From Planctomycetales bacterium (GTDB lineage: Bacteria > Planctomycetota > Phycisphaerae > SM23-33), in assembly GCA_030592655.1 (NCBI GenBank), contig JAUVIQ010000071.1:1-12747 (forward strand): a stretch of DNA of 12,747 nucleotides. The letters run 5' to 3'. Made by a program: the position numbers and the translations under genes. Numbering within the stretch: the first letter of the stretch is position 1; every line of letters begins with the position of its first letter. Shown here piece by piece: positions 7,043 to 12,747 of the stretch. The notes beneath the pieces are model-generated. The model was not told the origin of the DNA and did not search any database. It worked only from the letters and a program-made list of their open reading frames with translations.

Positions 7043-8005
7043 ATGAAGTTACCGGCGTGGATATTTTTGACGGTTTTTGCACTGGCGATAGCGGCCTGGG
7101 CTGCGGTGCAGTCTTCCGACCGTTCAGCCGGTCCGACCAGCGCGCCGACGACACGCCCGGCGAACAGGCTTCGTGTCGCCCCGTCCGATCCGACGGAGGT
7201 TCCCATTACACTTCCGACGTCGATTCAGACTCCAGTAAAGCGACGACCGATGCTTCCGAGCGGTGTGATGATTATCGACCGCGTCGCCTCTATCGCCAAA
7301 GACCCCGCCGGTAAGTGGAACACAATAAAAGACCCGCGAGCAGGCTTGCTGTATCTTCTTCCGTGCGAATCCCTGGAGGCCGTCGAAAAGGAACTCGCCG
7401 AAGACCCCGAAGCGATGTTCAAACTCTCCGGCGAGGTCCACAGGTATCGCGGGGGGTACTACATGCTCCTGCACCGGGCGCTTCTGATGGCGAAACCAAC
7501 CTCGTCCGCCCCGGCCGTAACCACCAGACCGACCAGCAAACCGGCTACGACGACGGCGACCAGCAAACCGGCTGCGACCAGACCGGCCGAGGCTTCCGCC
7601 GATGATGTCGCCACCGAATTGCTCCGCAAAACTCCAAGCCGGCCAATCGTACCGACCATCAAACCTAAACTCCCCGAAACCGAACCATCGACATCGGGCG
7701 TACCGTTGGGCAAACCGCTTCGCTCCGGTACCGGGAAAAATGCCGTTCACCGGCTTGTAAGACTGCTGCAACGTGAGAAAGAGCAAAAATGGTCCCGCGT
7801 TGCCTTCGAAGCCGACAATACGCTGCGCGAACCGCCAATGCGAATCCTTCCGAACAGACAGCTGGAAAAAATGGAAATACTGTCAAATAACGGAAAGGCA
7901 TTCGGTGCGGTATTTCACATCTCCGGCGAGGTGTATCGATACAAGGGAAAAGACTACCTCCTGATGAGAACGGTGATCAAAAAATGCAAGTTGGGACAAC
8001 TCTGA
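7043..8005 (+). CDS. Exported protein with two copies of an unrecognised domain
   Basis: A 320-residue protein of unknown function. Residues 5-21 form a signal peptide or membrane anchor with no lipobox, so it should act outside the cytoplasm. Two diverged copies of one module are visible, about 76-149 and 237-312. Each has a helical start with a Lys-Trp pair, an 'LP..xLE' segment, then a beta-rich end: F-x-x-S-G-E-V-x-R-Y-x-G-x-x-Y (126-140 and 291-305). Between them lies a low-complexity linker rich in Thr, Ser, Pro and Ala (151-185), as in exported planctomycete proteins. No catalytic motif is apparent, and the Tyr/Gly-rich hairpins look like a small binding or structural fold. An AGG lies a few bases upstream of the ATG. 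The gene has its own promoter and is followed by a long inverted repeat. Confidence 0.75.
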   Translation: MKLPAWIFLTVFALAIAAWAAVQSSDRSAGPTSAPTTRPANRLRVAPSDPTEVPITLPTSIQTPVKRRPMLPSGVMIIDRVASIAKDPAGKWNTIKDPRAGLLYLLPCESLEAVEKELAEDPEAMFKLSGEVHRYRGGYYMLLHRALLMAKPTSSAPAVTTRPTSKPATTTATSKPAATRPAEASADDVATELLRKTPSRPIVPTIKPKLPETEPSTSGVPLGKPLRSGTGKNAVHRLVRLLQREKEQKWSRVAFEADNTLREPPMRILPNRQLEKMEILSNNGKAFGAVFHISGEVYRYKGKDYLLMRTVIKKCKLGQL

Positions 8006-8111
8006 GTAGTAGCCGGTAGCCGGTAGTCAGTAGCCGGTAAAAAAGAAACGAAGAAAAGAATCCAATATCCGACTATTTCTTCTTTTCCTGACTACCGGCT
8101 ACCGACTACTC
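8004..8111. repeat. Inverted repeat built of 7-base units
   Basis: The left arm (8004-8030) and right arm (8088-8111) are complementary apart from a 3-base insertion. The left arm contains heptamers TAGCCGG, TAGCCGG, TAGTCAG and then TAGCCGG (8010-8037); the right arm carries the complementary series CTGACTA, CCGGCTA, CCGACTA (8088-8108). The loop holds a second short stem, GAAAAGAA (8053-8060) with TTCTTTTC (8080-8087). As RNA it would form a long hairpin between two genes, but no T run follows, so it is not a typical terminator. Confidence 0.75.
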
Positions 8112-8167
8112 TTCGAGCCTGAGCATCAGAGCCGAAGGCCGACTACAATTTCAGATGGGTTTTTCAG

Positions 8168-9907
8168 ATGCAATTTCTTAATTCATGGGCATTGTTGTCT
8201 TTGCTGCCTATAGCGGCGGCGGCGTTTTGGGCGCTTCGGCGCCCGATGCACAAGGTGATTCCCGTCGGAAGCCTCCGGCTTTGGCAGCGGGCGCTCGATT
8301 CGCTGGGCCCGGCGGCGAAAAAAACCCGACGCCTTTCAGCGTCATGGTGGATGCTTCTGGCCGGTGCAGTCGCAGCGGGAATCGCACTGTCGCAGCCTGT
8401 TCACTACGCCGAATCGCCCGCAAGGCGCATCGCCGTAACCATCTGGCCTTCAGCGGAACTGGCTGGGCTTGAGCATGATACGCTCGGAAAAATCACTCGC
8501 GCGTTTCTGCAAAGGTTATCGGACGCCGACCGCGTCCGCCTGGTCCTTCCGACAGTGCTGGGCGGTTCGACAAGGCTCACCACAGGCGAAACGAGCGATT
8601 TTATCAGTCCCGACGAGGCGGCTCGGCGAATCAGCGAAATCCACCCCCTGCCGGTAGCCGCCGAAGACCTCACCCTTCCTACCGAAGGCGAGGACGTCCA
8701 ACACACTTACCGATTCGCGCCGGCGACGCTGAAACTCGAAGACGGTCCCGACAGCACCACCATCGCACTACCGGCCAAGCCTGGAGACGTAACCATCGAC
8801 GCCTTCGCCGTTGAAACTGTCAATCTTATGACTTCGTCGCCTGAACCGTCTGTCCAAATCTTCATAGCCGTGCGGAACCACACAAATGAGCCGAAGCGGG
8901 GCGAGGTTGGCATCACCGGCAGGGCCGACAGTTCGTGGGCAGTGTCTGTCAAATATGACTTACCGCCCGGCGGACGAAAATCGCTGATTGCCCAGCCGCC
9001 TGCGGATGGGTATTACGTCGTTGGTCTTGCCGGTTTTTCCGGTCCGGGTGCGTGGGCCTATGCTGTTCGGCGACGCAGGGTCGTCGCCGACGTGGCGATA
9101 ATCGGTAGGCCTGACCCGCTTGTCCGGCGGTTCGTTCGGAAGCATCCCGCCCTGCGTCTGGTTTCCGACCCAGCCAAGGCCGACGCTGTTATCGCTATTG
9201 GTAAGCCGCCCCCCGCCGGTCTGCCTGCGGTGGTAATTGACCCACCCGCGCCGCCGACGGGATGGCGGAAGGGGAAAACGCGGGAAAATTTCGCGCTCCG
9301 CGACGCCGGCATATCGGCTGATCATCCGATTCTGGATAGCGTGGACTTCTCGGCTGTGGCCGTTCGCCGCGCTACGGGATGGATACCGGTCGGTATTCCG
9401 ATGCAGCGGCGGCTGGTCGGCATCGGCCCGGATGCGATTATCCTGGTCGGTGCGAACCCGTCGCGAGTCTGGATAGCATTCGATACCGATACGGAAAACA
9501 CCAACTTCGCAATGACGAAATCGTTCGTAATCTTCCTTTCCAATGTTTTTAAGCATTTGGCCCCCCAGACCCGTTCGCGCGTGTCCTACGAGTTTGTCTC
9601 GCCGCTGTCAGCCGGACCCAGGATAGGATGGAAACCGGTGGAATTGATCGGGCACAGGCCAACCGTCCCCGGTAAAGACGGTCCCTTACCCTGGCCGGGA
9701 CTGTACCGCGACGCCGATGGTACGCTTCATGCCGTCAGTGTAACGGGTCTGAAATCCGCCGCGCCCGGGGTTGACCCGCTCAAACGCATCGCCGAGATTA
9801 CACTACCGCAACCGGAACCGCTGACAAAAAGCGTCGAACTCTGGCCATTACTCGCACTTGCAGCGGGGCTGTTATGGATGGGCGGATGGGTTGTCCGTAT
9901 GAGATAA
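8168..9907 (+). CDS. BatA-like membrane protein with degenerate vWA domain
   Basis: A 579-residue membrane protein. The N-terminus (residues 1-80) matches the BatA/aerotolerance-regulator N-terminal module: a first membrane helix (6-24), the PVGSLRLW motif near 32-39, and a second helix (59-75). After it, where BatA proteins carry a von Willebrand A domain starting with a D-x-S-x-S metal site, this protein reads IAVTIWPSAEL (88-98). The fold around it (RAFLQRLSDADRVRLVLP, about 111-128) is still recognisable. The metal site is therefore lost. Residues about 215-290 look like a beta-sandwich, and a last helix (558-576) re-enters the membrane. Most of the chain should be periplasmic. Such proteins usually sit near moxR and DUF58 genes; none is present here. 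The ribosome site is weak. The function is unknown, probably assembly or scaffold work in the envelope. Confidence 0.75.
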   Translation: MQFLNSWALLSLLPIAAAAFWALRRPMHKVIPVGSLRLWQRALDSLGPAAKKTRRLSASWWMLLAGAVAAGIALSQPVHYAESPARRIAVTIWPSAELAGLEHDTLGKITRAFLQRLSDADRVRLVLPTVLGGSTRLTTGETSDFISPDEAARRISEIHPLPVAAEDLTLPTEGEDVQHTYRFAPATLKLEDGPDSTTIALPAKPGDVTIDAFAVETVNLMTSSPEPSVQIFIAVRNHTNEPKRGEVGITGRADSSWAVSVKYDLPPGGRKSLIAQPPADGYYVVGLAGFSGPGAWAYAVRRRRVVADVAIIGRPDPLVRRFVRKHPALRLVSDPAKADAVIAIGKPPPAGLPAVVIDPPAPPTGWRKGKTRENFALRDAGISADHPILDSVDFSAVAVRRATGWIPVGIPMQRRLVGIGPDAIILVGANPSRVWIAFDTDTENTNFAMTKSFVIFLSNVFKHLAPQTRSRVSYEFVSPLSAGPRIGWKPVELIGHRPTVPGKDGPLPWPGLYRDADGTLHAVSVTGLKSAAPGVDPLKRIAEITLPQPEPLTKSVELWPLLALAAGLLWMGGWVVRMR

Positions 9908-10258
9908 TCCCGTCCTTGAGCAACAGGCCCTGATTGGCGATGGTATAACTCCCATGATTCGCGTGTGGGTCTTGTTTATCTCCCTGCCCGGTAAGGTCGA
10001 TATTTCCTACCGGGTGGAAAATGCGAGATGCATCTTCTTCCCTTGCAGCACTTGCAAAACCCACGCGAATCGGAGATAATATATGTTGCACAGGCAGCGC
10101 TCCAGAAATCGCAGGACTCGCCGTGCCAGGCCGTCTGTTCGTCGCAACGGTATGCCTTATCGGCACAGAAGCGGCTGGAAAAATGAAGATGACGTATCCC
10201 CTCGCGGGGAGTTGTCATCTGCACGAGGCTGATGAATCGGCCCAGGGAGAAGATCGCC
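9908..10258. other. Structured leader region before the TPR-like protein gene
   Basis: No ORF on the scale of the neighbouring genes lies here. An extended -10 box TGGTATAAC (9941-9949) could start a transcript. It is followed by nested inverted repeats. The outer arms are GATTCGCGTgtGGGT (9956-9970) and its complement ACCCACGCGAATC (10059-10071), with two extra bases on the left. Inside is the hairpin CCCGGTA (9987-9993) with TACCGGG (10008-10014), and a 10-bp palindrome AGATGCATCT (10026-10035). A 41-codon frame (9954-10079) and a 49-codon frame (10083-10232) also occur; only the second has a ribosome site. Confidence 0.5.
10083..10232 (+). CDS. Possible Arg-rich small protein
   Basis: A 49-codon frame with a good ribosome site, GGAGAT (10072-10077), a few bases before its ATG. 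The product would have 14 Arg among 49 residues, concentrated in the first 30, then an acidic-polar end. Its TGA stop shares a base with an ATG at 10232 that is in frame with the following gene (TGATG), a typical coupling arrangement. Against it: GC-rich random frames are often Arg-rich, no family is recognised, and the following gene has a better start further on. It could be a leader peptide, a nucleic-acid-binding small protein, or nothing. Confidence 0.3.
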   Translation: MLHRQRSRNRRTRRARPSVRRNGMPYRHRSGWKNEDDVSPRGELSSARG

Positions 10259-11809
10259 GTGAAGACGCTGTGGTATCCGGTAATTTTCATCGTCCTGGTA
10301 TCGGCCGGCGTGGTCGATGCCCAGGTAAGACCTGTACAGGGCGGAAGGGTGTTGGACGCCAGTTACCTCATCGGCGGCAGGGGGCTGAACAGCATCCGCT
10401 ATAACACACGTCAGTTCGACTCCAATCTTTACGTTACGGGCCAGGTGGGAGGCGGATTTCATTTTCGAGGCCGACAACCTTACGCAGGGTTCGACCAGTT
10501 GAGGATCGACCTTCCTTCTGCCGGGATGGACGATTTTCGCCGAGGTTCCACTGGGATTCAACAGGTACTCTCCGGCGTGTCGTACGGCCCGAACAGGTAT
10601 CTCTCGCCCGGCAGGACAGCCCTGACGGCGGGGGAGATCGCCGAGGGTATGAACGCTCCGGGGACGTCGATACCAAGTGCAGCCTATCTTCCGCCGATGT
10701 CGGCGAAGCGATTGTACGACTCGGCGATAAACGCCTATCAACCGGCAGCGCCTGGTGTGGGGCAGCAGCTGACGTACAATCCGCTTATCCAGCCTGCCCG
10801 TATCGGGACCCCGATTCAGGGGCTGGGCGGCATACCGGGTCAGAGATTTTCCAGCGGTGCCGTCCGACCCGCTTCCAGTTCACTGTTCGGAATACTACGC
10901 AAGTCAGACCAGCAGGATCTCGCCGATGAATTGACCGAGGCACAACTTGCTCGTCGGGCCGGAAGGATCGAATCACGCGTGGAAAGCCGTATCAAGCCAA
11001 CACCGAGCGAGGCAAAACCGGAGAAAACCGACGAAAAAACCACTCCGGAGGCCAAACCCGCTCGTCCCAAAGCGCCGATACCGGGACAGGACGTCTTCAT
11101 CGACATGCTCCTGACCATGGAAAAAATAAGGGCCGAAGATGAGCAGCGAGCCAATCGTCCCGACCCACGGGAAAACCGAAATAAACGTCCTAAGCCGGCA
11201 ATCGACGATCCGGACGCCGCCGATGACGGTGTAACCGTTCCGGACAAGCAGCCCAAAGACACAGCCGTCCGACAAATTGCCGATACGGTTGTCCTTGCCA
11301 GACTTGCCGGAAAGAACCGCGATTTGTTCAATCTCAACATGTCGCGAGCCGAGAAGAAACTTTCCGAAGGCGAGTACTACGCTGCCGCCGAGTATTACGA
11401 CATTGCCGACATACTCAATCGAGGAAACCCGCTGGCGCCGCTTGGTATGGCGCTGGCCTTGTTCGCCGCTAACGAACCGCTCTCGGCTGCTTTGAACCTG
11501 CGCCGGGCAATGGACCGATTTCCACCGATGATGGAAGCGCGCGTGGATGTGAAAGCGATCCTGGACCCGCAAATCGTCGAAATGAGAATCGCCCAACTCG
11601 AAAAACGACTCGCCGACGAGGATGAACCCACTGAACCATCGCTGGTTTTTCTTGTGGCATTTATCCGCGCATCAATGGATCAGCCCGGCCTCGCGGCAAA
11701 ACACGCCCAAACACTTGCGAAAATCGCAGGCAAGGAAAAAACCTACATCCTCTACGCAAAGCACCTCCTCAAAGCCGCCTCCACAACGACGCAGCCGGCA
11801 AAACCATAG
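10259..11809 (+). CDS. Exported protein with TPR-like C-terminal helices
   Basis: A protein of 516 residues from the GTG at 10259, or 525 from the ATG at 10232; positions below use the longer form. The GTG is preferred because AGGGAGAAG (10244-10252) is well spaced and the product then starts with a textbook signal peptide (MKTLWYP then a hydrophobic run, cleavage after VDA, residue 30). Residues 31-220 are Gly, Tyr, Pro and Gln-rich and low in predicted helix. Residues 254-345 form a highly charged Lys/Glu/Pro linker. Residues 366-515 are paired helices of TPR type, for example SRAEKKLSEGEYYAAAEYYD and the following APLGMALALFAANEPLSAAL. A periplasmic or outer-envelope scaffold role is inferred; no catalytic motif is visible and I do not recognise a named family. 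The end is Thr/Pro-rich. Confidence 0.75.
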   Translation: MKTLWYPVIFIVLVSAGVVDAQVRPVQGGRVLDASYLIGGRGLNSIRYNTRQFDSNLYVTGQVGGGFHFRGRQPYAGFDQLRIDLPSAGMDDFRRGSTGIQQVLSGVSYGPNRYLSPGRTALTAGEIAEGMNAPGTSIPSAAYLPPMSAKRLYDSAINAYQPAAPGVGQQLTYNPLIQPARIGTPIQGLGGIPGQRFSSGAVRPASSSLFGILRKSDQQDLADELTEAQLARRAGRIESRVESRIKPTPSEAKPEKTDEKTTPEAKPARPKAPIPGQDVFIDMLLTMEKIRAEDEQRANRPDPRENRNKRPKPAIDDPDAADDGVTVPDKQPKDTAVRQIADTVVLARLAGKNRDLFNLNMSRAEKKLSEGEYYAAAEYYDIADILNRGNPLAPLGMALALFAANEPLSAALNLRRAMDRFPPMMEARVDVKAILDPQIVEMRIAQLEKRLADEDEPTEPSLVFLVAFIRASMDQPGLAAKHAQTLAKIAGKEKTYILYAKHLLKAASTTTQPAKP

Positions 11810-12000
11810 CAACCCGTAGCGGCCTGGGGATACAGCGTATTTTTTCAGCCCGCAGGACCGCGTTGGGGAACGAAACGCTTGCCTGCTCCCAAGCCGACAG
11901 CCGTCAGGCCACTCGTCGCGGCGGAGCGCGCCGTAGCCGGACGGCATCGCCTGCCGTGCCAGGGATGAGTCCGGAAGATGAATCTGCCGGACTCGAACCG

Positions 12001-12110
12001 GAACCAAACGGGCCGAAACGGGCCAATTCGGGCCGATTCGGGCCAATTGGGAACCATTGGGAACGAATGGGAACCATTGGGGCCAATTGGGGCCAATTCG
12101 GGCCAATTGC
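12001..12110. repeat. Eleven-unit 10-bp tandem repeat array
   Basis: Eleven consecutive 10-base units stay in exact register with no insertion or deletion. The main form is GGCCAATTSG; variants include GAACCATTGG and GGCCGATTCG. The order is two A-rich units, three GGCC units, three GAAC units, and three GGCC units. Each main unit contains the self-complementary pieces GGCC and AATT, so AATT steps recur once per helical turn. There are no spacers as in CRISPR. Confidence 0.9.
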
Positions 12111-12152
12111 AAAATACGTAAGTCTTTTGCGGACAAGCAGTTGCGTATTTTG
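12110..12152 (+). repeat. 9-bp inverted repeat next to the array, weak terminator candidate
   Basis: CAAAATACG (12110-12118) and CGTATTTTG (12144-12152) form a perfect stem with a 25-base loop. A run of six T residues follows seven bases later (12159-12164). It could end transcripts coming from the TPR-like gene, but the long loop and offset T run make this uncertain. Confidence 0.4.
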
Positions 12153-12240
12153 GGGTCGTTTTTTCGTCCATTTTAAAAAATTCGCCTTTGCCTATCTTAC
12201 CTAACCTGTGCGGCTTGCCGTTTCGCCATGTTTTTTTCAC

Positions 12241-12285
12241 GGTATTCCGGTAATCCCCACGGGACCGAGGGTCCGGTATTCCGGT
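12241..12285. repeat. Direct repeat GGTATTCCGGT flanking a small hairpin
   Basis: Two identical 11-base copies (12241-12251 and 12275-12285) start 34 bases apart. Between them lies GGACC-gag-GGTCC (12262-12274). The copies also contain short CCGG arms, so the unit has local dyad symmetry. Confidence 0.5.
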
Positions 12286-12343
12286 TTTTCCCTGTCTTTC
12301 CGTTAATTGGTTCATCTGTTTTTCTTTTCTTCTTTTCTTCTGT

Positions 12344-12378
12344 TCCCAAGTCCCTGGTCCCAAATCCCAAGTCCCTAT
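12344..12378. repeat. Degenerate heptamer tandem repeat
   Basis: Five 7-base units in register: TCCCAAG, TCCCTGG, TCCCAAA, TCCCAAG, TCCCTAT. This matches the style of the short tandemly repeated repetitive (STRR) heptamers described in cyanobacteria, though the unit sequence is different. Confidence 0.7.
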
Positions 12379-12395
12379 TCTCTCTCTATATTATC

Positions 12396-12435
12396 TTTTG
12401 CGTTCGCGTTTGCGCGCGCAAACGCGAACGCAAAA
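12396..12435. repeat. Perfect 40-bp palindrome
   Basis: The left half TTTTGCGTTCGCGTTTGCGC is followed at once by its exact reverse complement, with no loop and the centre between 12415 and 12416. Chance occurrence of 20 matched pairs is very unlikely. It is preceded by a TATA-rich stretch (12387-12394). Confidence 0.95.
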
Positions 12436-12509
12436 CGGATTGCGACGCCATAAGTCCTTGGGGGCCATAGGAAAAGTTTTTTGGGAATTTTTCGTCTCCC
12501 CGATTTTTA

Positions 12510-12539
12510 CGTTCACGTTTGCGCGCGCATATGTGAACG
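12510..12539. repeat. Second, imperfect copy of the palindrome
   Basis: CGTTCACGTTTGCGC (12510-12524) faces GCGCATATGTGAACG (12525-12539); 13 of 15 pairs match, and one mismatch would be a G-U pair in RNA. It aligns with the 30-bp core (12401-12430) of the first palindrome with few changes, so the two are copies of one element 109 bases apart. Confidence 0.9.
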
Positions 12540-12568
12540 GATGGACTCCGAGTTGGCGTGCCCCCATT

Positions 12569-12747
12569 TTATGTACCAACTGGAATGAGAGATAACGATA
12601 CATCTTCACACGTCCCGCAAGGGATGCTGCGCATGTGTTCAGCCAGGCGCAGCGGAGCCTGGCGGTGTTCAATTTTCTTGAAACCCTCCTCGAACGCTTC
12701 AAAAAAAGCGCGGACAGCAGTGTCGGTCGTGATGAAGCACGGCAAGG
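12569..12747 (-). CDS. Probable C-terminal end of an unrecognised gene
   Basis: The last 58 codons of a frame that enters from beyond the window edge and stops with TAA at 12571-12569. Its composition is protein-like: an amphipathic helix with alternating acidic and basic residues (FFEAFEEGFKKIEHR), then EHMRSIPCGTCED with a C-x-x-C pair, and a short hydrophobic end. I do not recognise the family. The opposite strand is also open in exactly antisense codon register from 12596 to the window edge, with a GTG at 12635 and a helical product, so the orientation is not certain. Codon third-position G+C does not separate the two. The 30-bp palindrome lies just past the minus-strand stop. Confidence 0.4.
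   Translation of the reverse strand, partial: LPCFITTDTAVRAFFEAFEEGFKKIEHRQAPLRLAEHMRSIPCGTCEDVSLSLIPVGT
12608..12663. repeat. Two adjacent hairpins inside the terminal open frame
   Basis: TCCC-gcaa-GGGA (12613-12624), extended by weak outer ACAC/GTGT pairing (12608-12611 with 12635-12638), is followed by GCCAGGC (12642-12648) with GCCTGGC (12657-12663) around an 8-base loop. Hairpins of this strength are unusual inside a coding sequence and could instead mark an interspersed repeat or RNA element. Confidence 0.4.

Larger units (their letters stand above)
11810..12568. other. Gene-free repeat island
   Basis: About 760 bases without a convincing gene. Open frames cross it on both strands, but they follow the repeats and have no ribosome sites. 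From left to right: a T run (11840-11845), a small hairpin ACGGCA-tcgcc-TGCCGT (11941-11957), the 10-bp repeat array, a 9-bp stem, a direct repeat, a pyrimidine-rich stretch (about 12318-12345), heptamers, and two palindromes. The elements are listed separately. Confidence 0.7.

Noticed and set aside
10021..10404. 127-codon plus-strand frame overlapping the start of the TPR-like gene
   Set aside because: It lacks a ribosome site and runs out of frame into a gene with a clear signal peptide and better start.
11989..11999. Minus strand reads GGTTCGAGTCC, like a tRNA T-arm
   Set aside because: The stem pairs only partly, and no matching 5' acceptor strand, D-arm or anticodon arm lies at tRNA distance. 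It may be chance or a tRNA remnant, not a tRNA gene.
12001..12110. CRISPR array
   Set aside because: Units are 10 bases, directly adjacent with no spacers, and no cas gene is near.
11672..12363. Overlapping minus-strand frames of 154 and 172 codons
   Set aside because: They stay open because the 10-bp repeat has no stop codon in any minus frame; the products are repeat translations and one overlaps the real plus-strand gene end.
12228..12470. 80-codon plus-strand frame
   Set aside because: It translates the pyrimidine tract, the heptamers and half of the palindrome, with no ribosome site; composition is repeat-driven.

Overview
The window looks like a piece of a Planctomycetota chromosome, most likely class Phycisphaerae. 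This is an inference from several features together: moderately GC-rich genes, an Aquifex-type aconitase, a BatA-like membrane protein without a working metal site, exported proteins with Thr/Pro/Lys-rich linkers, and a pentapeptide-repeat histone H1-like protein. No rRNA, tRNA or CRISPR locus is present to fix the taxonomy.

Left part (1-2930): the 3' end of an anthranilate synthase component I gene (trpE) is followed by a visibly AT-richer gene for a GIY-YIG domain protein. Convergent to that gene is a minus-strand pair, an orphan ParA-family ATPase overlapping by 4 bases with a VanZ-like membrane protein. Upstream of parA are a sigma70-like promoter and a chain of five touching or overlapping inverted repeats. 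Next comes a strong intrinsic terminator serving the minus-strand gene for the Lys-rich H1-like protein.

Middle (2932-9907): after an AT-rich gap come five plus-strand genes. They encode a lipoprotein alpha/beta hydrolase, aconitate hydratase (TCA cycle), a double-WHy (LEA14-type) lipoprotein, an exported protein built from two diverged copies of one unrecognised domain, and a BatA-like protein. The first three are tightly spaced. A good promoter (6990-7019) precedes the fourth, and a long inverted repeat made of 7-base units separates the fourth from the fifth.

Right part (9908-12747): a structured leader with a possible Arg-rich small ORF precedes an exported protein with TPR-like C-terminal helices. 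After it lie about 760 bases without a convincing gene but full of repeats: eleven 10-bp units in perfect register, a 9-bp stem, a spaced direct repeat, a heptamer array, and two related palindromes (a perfect 40-bp one and an imperfect 30-bp one). The last 180 bases are open on both strands and probably hold the end of a minus-strand gene.

The functional genes are mostly ordinary housekeeping or cell-envelope genes. The most unusual content is the non-coding repeat island at about 11990-12540 and the operator-like palindrome chain upstream of parA. No complete defence system, prophage or transposon is visible.
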